In this document: one piece after another, positions 1 to 8,285 of the stretch | Numbering within the stretch: position 1 is the first letter of the stretch | Layout of the letters: each line of letters begins with the position of its first letter | Assembly: GCF_029960115.1 (NCBI RefSeq) | Contig: NZ_JASCOZ010000035.1 | Location: forward strand, 1 to 33,826 | Length of the DNA stretch: 33,826 bases | From: Stenotrophomonas sp. PS02289 | GTDB taxonomy: Bacteria; Pseudomonadota; Gammaproteobacteria; Xanthomonadales; Xanthomonadaceae | Direction of reading: 5' to 3' | Position numbers and translations under genes: made by a program | Notes under the pieces: model-generated | The model's input: only the letters and a program-made list of their open reading frames with translations | What the model was told of the DNA's origin: nothing | Database searches by the model: none

Positions 1-22
1 GTAGCGCCGGCCGTTGGCCGGC
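1..22. repeat. GTAG-headed palindrome (SMAG/REP-like)
   Basis: The tetranucleotide GTAG is followed by a perfect 7-bp stem, GCCGGCC / GGCCGGC, with a 3-nt loop. This is the form of the SMAG (GTAG) repeats described in Stenotrophomonas maltophilia. It lies at the window edge, so a partner copy may lie outside. Confidence 0.6.
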
Positions 23-113
23 CCAGGCGGTCCTTGCCATCCCATGACCCCCGGACCACCTTGTAATTGTCACCTTTGGGTGAGACAGTCCCTTGCCGCT
101 AGAAAAGACGGCA

Positions 114-1055
114 ATGATGACCAAGAAGATTCCGCTGTTGATCGACACCGATCCGGGTGTCGATGATGCCCTGGCCCTGTTGATGGCCTTTGCCGATGAA
201 CGCCACGACATCGTGGGCCTGACCATCGCCGCCGGCAATGTCGGCCTGGACCACACCGTCCGCAACGCCCTGAAGCTGTGTGAAGTCGCCGGTCGTGACG
301 ACGTGCCGGTGTTCGCCGGTACCCCCGACCCGCTGATCCACCCCTCGGTCGACGCCGCCCACGTGCACGGGGCCGATGGCTTCGGTGACGTGAACCTGCC
401 GCCGGCCGCACGCCAGGCCGAGGCCGAGCACGCCGCGCTGGCGATCCTGCGCCTGTCGCACCAGTACGCCGGCGAGCTGTTCCTGGTGGCGCTGGGTCCG
501 CTGACCAACCTGGCGCTGGCGCTGAAGCTGGACCCAACCCTGCCGCAGCGCGTGAAGCGCTTCCTGGTGATGGGCGGCGCGGTCACCTGCCACGGCAACA
601 TTACCCCGGCGGCCGAATTCAACATCGCCTTCGACCCGGAAGCGGCACACGTGGTGTTCACCCAGTTCCCGCAGATTGAAGTGGCCGACTGGGAAGCGAC
701 GGTCGCGCACGGCCTGCTGCACAAGGATGTCGAACAGTGGCTGGCCGCTGACACCGACAAGGCGCGCTTCTATGAGCTGATCTCGCGGCAGACCCGGCTG
801 TGGTCGGAAGACAGCCGCGGCGAGCGCTGGTTCGCCGCCGATGCCCTGGCCATGGCCTGGGCGCTGCAGCCGGAAGGTGCCCTGCGGGTGGAATCGCGTC
901 CGCTGAACGTGGAACTGGCCGGGGTGCACACCCGCGGTGCTACCATTGTCGACTGGAACCGCCAGACCGGGCAGCCGGACAACACCCAGCTGCTGATGGC
1001 CTACGACCAGGGGCGCTTTGAAGCCCAGGTCCGGGCCGCGCTCGGGGTTGCCTGA
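114..1055 (+). CDS. Nucleoside hydrolase (inosine-uridine preferring type)
   Basis: This 313-residue protein belongs to the nucleoside hydrolase family, which cleaves the N-glycosidic bond of ribonucleosides to ribose and free base for salvage in the cytoplasm. The family's N-terminal calcium-binding signature is visible as DTDPGVDDA (about residues 11-19), followed by a central VMGGA and the NIAFDPEAA segment that helps bind ribose. Length fits the family (about 310 residues). ATG 114 is preferred; ATG 117 follows immediately and a TTG at 93 could add seven residues. The ribosome-binding site is weak. Substrate preference (purine, pyrimidine or mixed) cannot be read from the sequence. The next gene, encoding L31, has its own promoter, so this gene is probably transcribed alone. 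Confidence 0.9.
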   Translation: MMTKKIPLLIDTDPGVDDALALLMAFADERHDIVGLTIAAGNVGLDHTVRNALKLCEVAGRDDVPVFAGTPDPLIHPSVDAAHVHGADGFGDVNLPPAARQAEAEHAALAILRLSHQYAGELFLVALGPLTNLALALKLDPTLPQRVKRFLVMGGAVTCHGNITPAAEFNIAFDPEAAHVVFTQFPQIEVADWEATVAHGLLHKDVEQWLAADTDKARFYELISRQTRLWSEDSRGERWFAADALAMAWALQPEGALRVESRPLNVELAGVHTRGATIVDWNRQTGQPDNTQLLMAYDQGRFEAQVRAALGVA

Positions 1056-1094
1056 GGCCCCAGCGGCCATGTTCACATCGAGCGGACCTCCGGC

Positions 1095-1124
1095 TTGCCC
1101 CCAGGGCGGGCCGGCGGTTATAAT
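1095..1124 (+). promoter_or_regulatory. Sigma-70-like promoter for rpmE2
   Basis: A -35 element TTGCCC (1095-1100) is separated by 18 bp from a perfect -10 TATAAT (1119-1124). Transcription would start near 1131, giving a short pyrimidine-rich leader of about 35 nt before the L31 start codon. Confidence 0.65.
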
Positions 1125-1166
1125 GCCGCTCTTGCGTTTTCCCATTTCTTTTTTACGGTGTGCCTC

Positions 1167-1412
1167 ATGAAGGACGATATCCATCCGAACTACCGTGACG
1201 TGGTCTTCCATGACGTCACCTCCGATTTCAAGATCCTGACCCGCTCGACCATGGGCACGAAGGAAACCATCAAGTGGGAAGACGGTAACGAATACCCGCT
1301 GGTCAAGGTGGAAATCTCCTCCGCCTCGCACCCGTTCTACACGGGCCAGCACAAGGTCATCGACACCAGCGGCCGCATCGACAAGTTCAACCGCCGTTTC
1401 GGCAAGAACTGA
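1167..1412 (+). CDS. rpmE2: 50S ribosomal protein L31, type B (zinc-independent)
   Basis: An 81-residue protein beginning [16 protein letters not shown], typical of type B L31, a protein of the large ribosomal subunit near the intersubunit bridges. It contains no cysteine, so it lacks the zinc-binding Cys motif of type A L31. In many bacteria the type B paralogue is induced under zinc limitation by Zur, but no obvious Zur palindrome was seen over the strong upstream promoter, so it may be the constitutive copy here. ATG 1167 gives the canonical N-terminus; a longer upstream reading would add 24 unlike residues. A strong terminator follows. Confidence 0.95.
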   Translation: MKDDIHPNYRDVVFHDVTSDFKILTRSTMGTKETIKWEDGNEYPLVKVEISSASHPFYTGQHKVIDTSGRIDKFNRRFGKN

Positions 1413-1446
1413 TCTGCGCCGCGGGTACGCCCGCGTACCCCGGGAA

Positions 1447-1479
1447 CAACGGTCGCTTCGGCGGCCGTTGTTTTTTTTT
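1447..1479 (+). terminator. Intrinsic terminator after rpmE2
   Basis: A 9-bp stem CAACGGTCG / CGGCCGTTG (one G-U pair) encloses a CUUCGG loop and is followed directly by nine T residues (1471-1479). Nothing else recognisable lies between here and the gltA promoter candidate near 1660. Confidence 0.92.
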
Positions 1480-1661
1480 GCCTGTGGTTCCAGGTGGGTG
1501 GGGCAACCCTGCTGGAATATGAACGTGGATTCATAAATTGTCGGGCGGGGCGGAACGCAGTGTCCGTATCGGCCCCCTCAAGCCCCGTCGTACCTCGCTG
1601 CGAGGGCGTTTGCGCCCCCTCCATCTACGACTTCAGTCCTAGGGCGTCGGAAATGTTGCTG

Positions 1662-1670
1662 TGCGATAAT
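1662..1670 (+). promoter_or_regulatory. Candidate extended -10 promoter for gltA
   Basis: TGCGATAAT matches an extended -10 element (TGn plus GATAAT at 1665-1670). No convincing -35 is found at the normal distance. It would give a leader of about 80 nt before the gltA start codon. Confidence 0.4.
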
Positions 1671-1758
1671 GTCGTGATCCACAGCACAGGTTGTGGACTT
1701 CCTTCACGTGCCTGACCCATGCGCTTGGGCGGGCGCCTTCCCCTGAGGAGCGCACACA

Positions 1759-3036
1759 GTGTCCGATCTTGATCAGGTCACGCTCAACGCCGGCGAAAAG
1801 TCGGTTGTTCTGCCCGTCATCAAACCCACGCTCGGTAACGATTGCGTCGATATCTCGAAGCTGACCAAGGAAACCGGTCTCTTCACTTACGACTCCGGCT
1901 TCACCGCCACCGCCAGCTGCAAGTCGGCCATCACCTATATCGACGGTGACAAGGGCGTGCTGCTGTACCGCGGCTACCCGATCGAACAGCTCTCGGAAAA
2001 GTCGAGCTACGTCGAAGTGGTCTACCTGCTGATCAACGGCGAACGTCCGAGCGCCGAGCAGCTGAAGGCCTTCACCGACGAGCTGGCTGCTGAAGCCAAC
2101 GTCGATGCCTCGATCAACACGCTGATCGGCAGCTTCGACAAGGATGCCCACCCGATGGCCATCCTGGCCGCTGCCATCGCGCAGCTGTCGGCCAAGTACC
2201 ACGCCTCGCTGGACCTGGCCGATGCCGAACAGCGCCGCAAGGCCGCTGTGCGCCTGATCGCCAAGGTGCCGACCCTGTCGGCGCTGATCTACCGTCATGG
2301 CAAGGGCCTGCCGGCCAATAAGCCGGACACCTCGCTGGACTACGTCAGCCGCTTCCTGAAGCAGACCTTCGAATCGGCCGATGGCCAGTACGAACTGAAC
2401 CAGGACGTGGTCAAGGCGCTGGACCTGCTGTTCATCCTGCATGCCGACCACGAGCAGAACGCCTCGACCTCGACCGTGCGTCTGGTCGGTTCGACCGGTG
2501 CCAACCCTTACGCGTCGGTCGCCGCTGGCGTCACCGCGCTGTGGGGTCCGGCCCACGGCGGTGCCAACGAAGCCGTGCTGAAGATGCTGGAAGAAATCGG
2601 TTCGGCCGACAACGTCGAGTCGGCCGTGCTGAAGGCCAAGGACAAGACCTCGGGCTTCCGCCTGATGGGCTTCGGTCACCGCGTGTACAAGAACTTCGAC
2701 CCGCGCGCCAAGGTGATCGGTGAGATGACCAGCAAGGTGCTGACCCAGCTGGGCGTGCAGGATCCGCTGCTGGACGTTGCAGTGAAGCTGGAACAGGCCG
2801 CACTGCAGGACGACTACTTCGTCGCCCGCAAGCTGTACCCGAACGTGGACTTCTACAGCGGCATCATCTACAAGGCGCTGCAGATCCCGACCGAGATGTT
2901 CACCGTCATGTTCGCCCTGGGCCGTACCTCCGGCTGGGTCGCGCACTGGCTGGAACAGCAGGTCGATCCGGAAATGAAGATCGGCCGTCCGCGCCAGGTC
3001 TACACTGGCCACGACGTGCGCGACTACCAGGCGTAA
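1759..3036 (+). CDS. gltA: Citrate synthase
   Basis: This 425-residue type II citrate synthase condenses oxaloacetate with acetyl-CoA to form citrate, the entry step of the TCA cycle. All three catalytic residues are present: His266 in GPAHGG, His307 in GHRVYK and Asp364 in VDFYSG, each offset by two from the E. coli residues His264, His305 and Asp362. The GTG start at 1759 is supported by TGAGGAG about 8 nt upstream and by the length. Gram-negative type II enzymes of this size are usually hexameric and inhibited by NADH. The gene is monocistronic, with a strong terminator 25 nt after its stop. Codon use is strongly biased, as expected for a highly expressed gene. Confidence 0.97.
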   Translation: MSDLDQVTLNAGEKSVVLPVIKPTLGNDCVDISKLTKETGLFTYDSGFTATASCKSAITYIDGDKGVLLYRGYPIEQLSEKSSYVEVVYLLINGERPSAEQLKAFTDELAAEANVDASINTLIGSFDKDAHPMAILAAAIAQLSAKYHASLDLADAEQRRKAAVRLIAKVPTLSALIYRHGKGLPANKPDTSLDYVSRFLKQTFESADGQYELNQDVVKALDLLFILHADHEQNASTSTVRLVGSTGANPYASVAAGVTALWGPAHGGANEAVLKMLEEIGSADNVESAVLKAKDKTSGFRLMGFGHRVYKNFDPRAKVIGEMTSKVLTQLGVQDPLLDVAVKLEQAALQDDYFVARKLYPNVDFYSGIIYKALQIPTEMFTVMFALGRTSGWVAHWLEQQVDPEMKIGRPRQVYTGHDVRDYQA

Positions 3037-3060
3037 TTGCCCGGTAACACCGCTGCGAAG

Positions 3061-3090
3061 AACGCCCCCGACTTTCGGGGGCGTTTTTTT
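3061..3090 (+). terminator. Intrinsic terminator after gltA
   Basis: A perfect 10-bp stem AACGCCCCCG / CGGGGGCGTT with a 5-nt loop is followed by seven T residues. It isolates gltA from the fimbrial operon downstream. Confidence 0.95.
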
Positions 3091-3215
3091 ATGCGTTATC
3101 GCTATCGGATTGCTTGCGTTTCGCCCACACCCCCATGCGCTTTAGGAACGTTTGAATACGGCGCGCGATGCAACTTGCCGAACATGCGCGTCCACATTCT
3201 TCTGGAACGCCACGC

Positions 3216-3728
3216 ATGAACCCGATCATCAAGCACGCCGCTGTCGCACTCGCTCTGTGCACCACTGCCATGTCCGCGCACGCCGCTGAAGCGCACATCA
3301 CGGTGTGGGCCAACGTCGATCCCACTTTGTCGCTGCTCAAGGCCGATGGCAGCGCGCTGCCCGACGCCGTGCAGCTGCCGTATCGCGCAGGGCAGGGATT
3401 GAGCAGCTGGACCGAACGCGTGCGCATTTTCTCCAACGACACCACGCTCGATGTCGACGTGCGTCTGGCCGAACCGGCTGTGCTGGTGCCGCGCGTCGCC
3501 GCCGCCGGTGCGGTCGACGTGCCGCTGCGGGTCACCCTCAACGGCCGTGAACTCGGCGTGGCACCGGTCGACTTCACTGCCGACCAGCTGTTCCAGGGAG
3601 CCATTCCGGGGGCGTCGATCGAGATGCCGCTGACCGTCGCCCAGGCGGTTGCCGCACCGATCACTGCCGCCGGTCTGTATGACGGTCCGGTCAGTCTGGT
3701 GCTGGCGCAGAAGGCCGGCAGCCTGTAA
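3216..3728 (+). CDS. CS1-type major fimbrial subunit
   Basis: A 170-residue exported pilin of the CS1/CFA-I/Cbl (alternate chaperone/usher) family. Residues 1-23 are a signal peptide ending at AHA. The mature N-terminus AEAHITVWANVDPTLSLL carries the family's alternating hydrophobic donor strand, and KADGSALPDAVQLPY is the next conserved segment. The mature protein has no cysteine, as is usual for CS1 pilins. ATG 3216 follows TGGAACG and gives a clean signal peptide; in-frame sequence upstream to 3168 does not look coding. It is the first gene of the operon, with usher, tip subunit and chaperone following. A stable hairpin just after its stop may favour accumulation of pilin message over the distal genes. 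It should form the shaft of the fimbria. Confidence 0.9.
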   Translation: MNPIIKHAAVALALCTTAMSAHAAEAHITVWANVDPTLSLLKADGSALPDAVQLPYRAGQGLSSWTERVRIFSNDTTLDVDVRLAEPAVLVPRVAAAGAVDVPLRVTLNGRELGVAPVDFTADQLFQGAIPGASIEMPLTVAQAVAAPITAAGLYDGPVSLVLAQKAGSL

Positions 3729-3740
3729 GCGCCAACGGGT

Positions 3741-3765
3741 GCGCCGGCCCGCTGCGGTCCGGCGC
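3741..3765 (+). promoter_or_regulatory. Intercistronic stem-loop between pilin and usher
   Basis: A GCGCCGG / CCGGCGC stem is extended inside by CCG / CGG around a CTG loop. No T-run follows, so it is unlikely to be a full terminator. It fills the only sizeable spacer before the usher (51 nt), and the usher start lacks a clear Shine-Dalgarno sequence. A role in message stabilisation or partial attenuation is inferred. Confidence 0.5.
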
Positions 3766-3779
3766 GCCTGCACGTTGTC

Positions 3780-6401
3780 ATGCGTACCTGCCTGTCCTTA
3801 CTGTCGTTGCTGGGGCTCACCCTGCTGCTGCCGAACACGCCGCCTGCGCACGCGCAGCGCCTCCCTCCCGGATTCGAGGACCTCGCCGATGGCCACGCCG
3901 AGCGCGTGGAAATACGCGCCTTCGGGCGTTCGGCCGGGCTCTGGCCGGTATGGGTCACGCTGGAGCACGTACAACTGGAGCAGCCCCTGCAGCTGCTTGC
4001 CGCGCTGGGACTGTCCGACGAAGCACAGGTGGCGCTGCTTCCCGCCGTGTCCGCGCCGCTGCCGCGCGACAGCCACCTGGCCTGCCTGCACGCGCAGCCT
4101 CAACTGGGCTGCGGCTGGCGTGAGGCACCCCAGGATGCCACCACCATGACGGCCATTTTCGATGAGGCGGAGAGCGTGCTGCTGCTGTTTCCGTCGTCGC
4201 AGTGGTTGCCCTCCGCTGACGGCCGCGCGCGCTACCACCAGGTGTCCGAGCAGGCCCGAAATGCGCTGGTGCATCAGCAGGTGATGCAGCTCAGTGGTGG
4301 GGACGGCGAACTGGCGTTCAATCTGCATGGACGCGCGGCACTCGGCTTGGGGCGCGCCGGACATCTGGGGGGCAGCTGGAACCATGCGCGATGGCGCGTT
4401 CCCGGGTTACCCGCGCAGACGCGCACCGACGTCGACGAGCTCTACTACCGGCACGATCTGTGGACGCAGCACTACCTGCAGGTGGGCAGGATCGACCGGC
4501 GCAATCTGTCCAGCCCGCTGGGCGGTCAGTTCGGACTCGGTCTGCTGCCATTGGTGCGGATGCAGGGTCTGCGTGTCGGCTCCACGCTGGCGTATGTGGA
4601 CACCGATGTACTCGACGACGCGCTTGCGGTGAACGTGTTGCTGGGGCGCGATGCGCGGGTGGATGTCTTCGACGGCGAACGCCTGCTGCAGACGTTCTTC
4701 CTGCCGGCAGGTGCCCATCAGCTCGACACCCGGCTGTTCCCGGCGGGGAGCTATCTGCTCACCCTGCGCATCCATGAAGACGGCCGCTTCGTGCGCAGTG
4801 AAAACGTGCCCTTCCAGCGCAGCATCGGCAACGGCGATCCGGGCCTGCAATGGTTCGTGCAGGGCGGGCGACAGGATGAATCCGGCTTCGCAGGTTCCTC
4901 CGCGTCGGTGCTGCAGGCAGGTCTGCGGCTGCCCGTTGGCGCAGCCAGTGTCGGTGTGGGCATCTCGCACAGCCAGGGCGTTGCAACCCAGGAGCTGCGG
5001 ACAGGCCTGCGTCGCGCGATGGGACCGGTCGACGTGCACGCCGACCTCGGCGTGCTGGCGGCCAGCGACGGCGCGCGAGGAGGGCAGATGCAGCTCAGCG
5101 TGCGTCATTTCGCCGCCTGGAATCTCTACCGCCAGCGCATGCGCGGCGATGCGTGCGGCCACCGCACGGAGCGGCCGGCTGCAACCAGCACCTGCGCCGA
5201 CGCGCTCAGCGCATCGGTGTCGCTGCCCGTGCTGGCGGGGCATCTGCATGTGGCCCACACCCGGCGGCGCAGCGCACACGCCGATGCCACCCGCAGCCTG
5301 CAGAGCAGCTACACCCGTACCCGTGTCTGGCGGGGGATGAGTGTCGGTACCCGCGTGAGCCTGTGGCAGCAGCGCAGCGACGGCGCGTCGTCCCGACCGC
5401 GTGATCGTGGTCTGCAGCTGTCGCTCACCCTGACCCGCCTGGCGCGTGCCGAAGGACGCATCCGCCTGCAGCGGGCCGGTGCAGAACTGCGCCAGCGCAG
5501 TGGCCAGGCCCCCGAACGTCAGCTCCGGCTGGGCCAGAGCTGGCGGGAAGAGCAGGACGACAGTGCACGCAGCCTCACCAGCGAACTGGCGCTGCAGCCC
5601 GGTGGCCACGCCGATGCGCTGCTGGCGGGCGAGCTGCGGCGACCGTGGGGGCAGGGCGGCGCGACGCTTGCGCTGGCGCGCACGCCGGAGGCGCAGCGGT
5701 TGTCGTGGAGTGCGCACCACAGCACCGCAATGGCGCTGTCGACGCAGGGCATCTACTGGGGTGCCGCAGACGGAGCTGATGCCGGTGTGGTCGTTGCCGT
5801 GGATCCTGAAGCAGATACGGATCCCTCGCTGCGTGGCCCTGCCGCCGAAGTGCAGGCGGCGGGCAGCCGGCGACACACCCTGCGCGTGGGTGAGCGCCGG
5901 CTCCTGCCGATCAGTGGCTACCAACGCCACCACGTACGCGTGCAGGACGTCAGTGCGGACACGCCTGCGGCGGTGTTGCGTGCGTCGGCAGCCAGCACCG
6001 AGCTCAAGCCGTTTCTGCCGCCGGGCCGGGTGATGCTGGTCCCGGTCGCCGTGGAGACGACGTACACCTATCTTGGAACCGCGGAGGACGAGGCGGGCGA
6101 CGCGTTACCAGGTGCCTCCATTCTCAATGCCGCGGTGCCTGGGCTGGGCGAGGAGGGCGGATTCCTGGTCGAGTTCGATCAACGCCAGCCGTGGTTGTAT
6201 CTGTTGCACGGCGAGCGCCTGCTGCGCTGTCCGCTGCAGGTGCGCGAGCGTCGGATTGGACTGTTGCGGGTGGGCACCGTGACCTGCGCGCCAGTCACCC
6301 ATGCACAACTGCCGGACGCGATCGCCGCGCAGCCCCGCGTGCAGCACCTGCTGTCCGCCCGGCTTCCCGTGGTGACCGAACCTGCAGCGGGCGCGCCATG
6401 A
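3780..6401 (+). CDS. CS1-type fimbrial outer-membrane usher (CooC/TcfC-like)
   Basis: An 873-residue outer-membrane usher, close to the length of CooC-type ushers. A signal peptide (residues 1-25, ending AHA) is followed by an N-terminal region with a Cys pair (ACLHAQ...LGCGW), a long beta-barrel region rich in Arg, Gln and Ser, and a C-terminal domain with the Cys pair of LLRCPL and VTCAPV, as in the CooC C-terminal family. Ushers of this class accept chaperone-bound subunits and extrude the growing fibre. The start at 3780 is the first ATG of the frame and gives the signal peptide; no strong ribosome-binding site is visible. Its stop overlaps the next start (ATGA), implying translational coupling to the tip subunit gene. 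Confidence 0.88.
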   Translation: MRTCLSLLSLLGLTLLLPNTPPAHAQRLPPGFEDLADGHAERVEIRAFGRSAGLWPVWVTLEHVQLEQPLQLLAALGLSDEAQVALLPAVSAPLPRDSHLACLHAQPQLGCGWREAPQDATTMTAIFDEAESVLLLFPSSQWLPSADGRARYHQVSEQARNALVHQQVMQLSGGDGELAFNLHGRAALGLGRAGHLGGSWNHARWRVPGLPAQTRTDVDELYYRHDLWTQHYLQVGRIDRRNLSSPLGGQFGLGLLPLVRMQGLRVGSTLAYVDTDVLDDALAVNVLLGRDARVDVFDGERLLQTFFLPAGAHQLDTRLFPAGSYLLTLRIHEDGRFVRSENVPFQRSIGNGDPGLQWFVQGGRQDESGFAGSSASVLQAGLRLPVGAASVGVGISHSQGVATQELRTGLRRAMGPVDVHADLGVLAASDGARGGQMQLSVRHFAAWNLYRQRMRGDACGHRTERPAATSTCADALSASVSLPVLAGHLHVAHTRRRSAHADATRSLQSSYTRTRVWRGMSVGTRVSLWQQRSDGASSRPRDRGLQLSLTLTRLARAEGRIRLQRAGAELRQRSGQAPERQLRLGQSWREEQDDSARSLTSELALQPGGHADALLAGELRRPWGQGGATLALARTPEAQRLSWSAHHSTAMALSTQGIYWGAADGADAGVVVAVDPEADTDPSLRGPAAEVQAAGSRRHTLRVGERRLLPISGYQRHHVRVQDVSADTPAAVLRASAASTELKPFLPPGRVMLVPVAVETTYTYLGTAEDEAGDALPGASILNAAVPGLGEEGGFLVEFDQRQPWLYLLHGERLLRCPLQVRERRIGLLRVGTVTCAPVTHAQLPDAIAAQPRVQHLLSARLPVVTEPAAGAP

Positions 6402-7510
6402 TCGTGCGTGTCGTCTTGCAGGTACTGTTACTGCTGCTGCCCGCTGCGGATGCGTGCGCACAACGTCCCCCGGTGACGGTGCCGCCCGGCGGTGTCACCC
6501 GGGTGACCGTCGCACATGCTTTTGACCGCTCCGCACCGCAGGGGCTGGAGCTATGGGCCGTACGCACCGTGCTGGGGTACGACGAAAGCGCGCAGGGCCA
6601 TGGCCGGTTGCATGTGACCTGCACCGACGACCCGGCGCGCGGGCGTTGTCCCCAGGCCGATACCGGCCAGGGGCCGGTCGGGCCGGCTCCGCTGTGGATG
6701 GAGTTCACCGAGCAACGCAGCGGCCAGCGCGTCACCCTGGCACTGACCGGATCGCTGGAGCGGATCGAATGGGAACGCACCTGCAGTGATGATTACTGGG
6801 ACAAGGCCGTGTTCCCGCTGTGGACGTCGGAGCATCGCGACTGCCACATCGCGCCGACCGGCACGGCGGCGACGCTGGTGCTGGACGCGTCGGAGATCGT
6901 GCAGCTGGTGGCGGGTCGCTGGAACGGCGAGCTGCACCTGGACGTGCGACGCAGCGGCGGGGCGCTGATCGGACGTCACGAGTTCGTGCTGGAGATCGCG
7001 GTCAGCGACCACACGCGCGCCACGCTCCACCTGCCCGCCTACGGATCCTCCAGCGGGCAGCTGCAGCTCCCGCTGGACTACCGTGCGTTGCCGTTGCCGG
7101 CCAGCATCGGCGGCAGCGCGTCGCTGGAGCTCTGCCTGTACGACGGGGTGGGGGCCCACAGTCCCCGGGTGCTGCTCAGCGCGCACGACACCGGGCCGGG
7201 CGCGGCAGGCCACTTCTCGATCTGGCATGAGGGCGGCGGCGAGGGCCTGCACGACCGCATCGACTACCACCTGCGACTGCAGCACGGCGAGCGTGAGTGG
7301 GCCCTGGACAACCACGTCGAGCTGTCCCTGGACGACATGGAGCGCGCACCGCTGCGCGCGGTGACCCTGCCGGGACTTCCCTACCCGGTGTACTGCGTAC
7401 CGATGACGATGACCCTGCGGGTGCCGCGCGTGCCCGCGGCAGGCAAGCGCGAGGGGCGCTACCAGGGCGGACTTGTCCTGCGCATGCGCCTGCCGACCCG
7501 ACGACCCTGA
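6398..7510 (+). CDS. CS1-type fimbrial tip subunit/adhesin (CooD-like)
   Basis: A 370-residue exported protein in the position and size range of CooD/CfaE/CblD tip subunits. A signal peptide ending near CAQ is followed by a two-part protein with several cysteines: one pair near CTDD...GRC, one in ERTCSDDYWDK...HRDC, and one each in LCLYDG and YCVPM. Family tip proteins have an N-terminal adhesin domain and a C-terminal pilin-like domain and start fibre assembly. The family call rests mainly on context and architecture, since tip proteins vary in sequence. The start overlaps the usher stop by 4 nt. The receptor cannot be predicted. Confidence 0.8.
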   Translation: MIVRVVLQVLLLLLPAADACAQRPPVTVPPGGVTRVTVAHAFDRSAPQGLELWAVRTVLGYDESAQGHGRLHVTCTDDPARGRCPQADTGQGPVGPAPLWMEFTEQRSGQRVTLALTGSLERIEWERTCSDDYWDKAVFPLWTSEHRDCHIAPTGTAATLVLDASEIVQLVAGRWNGELHLDVRRSGGALIGRHEFVLEIAVSDHTRATLHLPAYGSSSGQLQLPLDYRALPLPASIGGSASLELCLYDGVGAHSPRVLLSAHDTGPGAAGHFSIWHEGGGEGLHDRIDYHLRLQHGEREWALDNHVELSLDDMERAPLRAVTLPGLPYPVYCVPMTMTLRVPRVPAAGKREGRYQGGLVLRMRLPTRRP

Positions 7511-7529
7511 ACCCACTGGAGACTTCACC

Positions 7530-8285
7530 ATGCTGCTGCGATGCCTGACAGCGCTGTTCCTGCTGATTCCCCTGAGCGCGCACGCCAATCTGGACGTGCA
7601 CCCGATGCGTGTACACGTCGAGGCAGGCAAAGGTGCCGGCGTACGCGTCCATTCGCAGTCGACGCGCCCGCAGTACATCCGCGCGACGGTCAAGCGCGTG
7701 CTGCATCCCGGTACACCGCATGAGCAGGAAGTGGACGAAGCGGCCGGTGAGGCCGCTGCCATCGCGGTGACGCCAACCCGGTTCGCGCTCGCCGCAGGTG
7801 GCAGTCGACTGGTGCGGGTGATCGCACTCGATCCGGTCGCGCAGGAAACCGCGCTGCGCGTCTACTTCGAGGCCGTGCCCGCACCGGACGAGCTCGATGC
7901 CACCGCGCCTCCAGGCACGGCCAGCGCGACGATCGGTGTCAGCCTGGTCTGGGGCGTGCTGGTCAACGTCCTGCCGCCGCAGGGGCGCGCCGCACTGCAG
8001 GTGCAGGGCAACACGCTGCGCAACCGCGGCAGCCTGCGTCTTGGCGTGTTGCGGGTGGACCACTGCCTGGCATCGGGCTGCCAGACGCATCCGGTCGAAC
8101 GCAGCGTCTATCCCGGCGATGAGGTGGCGCTGCCGTTCCAGCCCGGCGCTGATGCGCGTGTGAACGTTTACTACCGCCTGAGTCGCGACGGCTATCGGGA
8201 ACACCAGCAGTCGCTGCGTGCAGAGCCTGACAGCGTGGTGGCACCGGTGGCCGATTTCCCCGACCCGAATGAGGAGGCTGCATGA
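7530..8285 (+). CDS. CS1-type periplasmic fimbrial chaperone (CooB-like)
   Basis: A 251-residue exported protein with a signal peptide ending at AHA and an N-terminal Ig-like domain (LDVHPMRVHVEAGKGAGVRV, then PQYIRATVKRV), followed by the ALRVYFEAVP strand and a second beta domain. This is the layout of the alternate-family chaperones that bind fimbrial subunits in the periplasm and carry them to the usher. ATG 7530 follows CTGGAGA by 7 nt. In classical CS1/Cbl clusters the chaperone gene comes first; here it is fourth, after the tip gene. Its stop overlaps the autotransporter start (ATGA). Confidence 0.82.
   Translation: MLLRCLTALFLLIPLSAHANLDVHPMRVHVEAGKGAGVRVHSQSTRPQYIRATVKRVLHPGTPHEQEVDEAAGEAAAIAVTPTRFALAAGGSRLVRVIALDPVAQETALRVYFEAVPAPDELDATAPPGTASATIGVSLVWGVLVNVLPPQGRAALQVQGNTLRNRGSLRLGVLRVDHCLASGCQTHPVERSVYPGDEVALPFQPGADARVNVYYRLSRDGYREHQQSLRAEPDSVVAPVADFPDPNEEAA

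Noticed and set aside
1480..1660. Small gene between rpmE2 and gltA
   Set aside because: Short frames in both directions lack ribosome-binding sites and protein-like composition. The stretch is best read as the gltA upstream region.
3091..3215. Promoter of the fimbrial operon
   Set aside because: One must exist here, since a strong terminator precedes the stretch, but no pair of hexamers was convincing enough to list.
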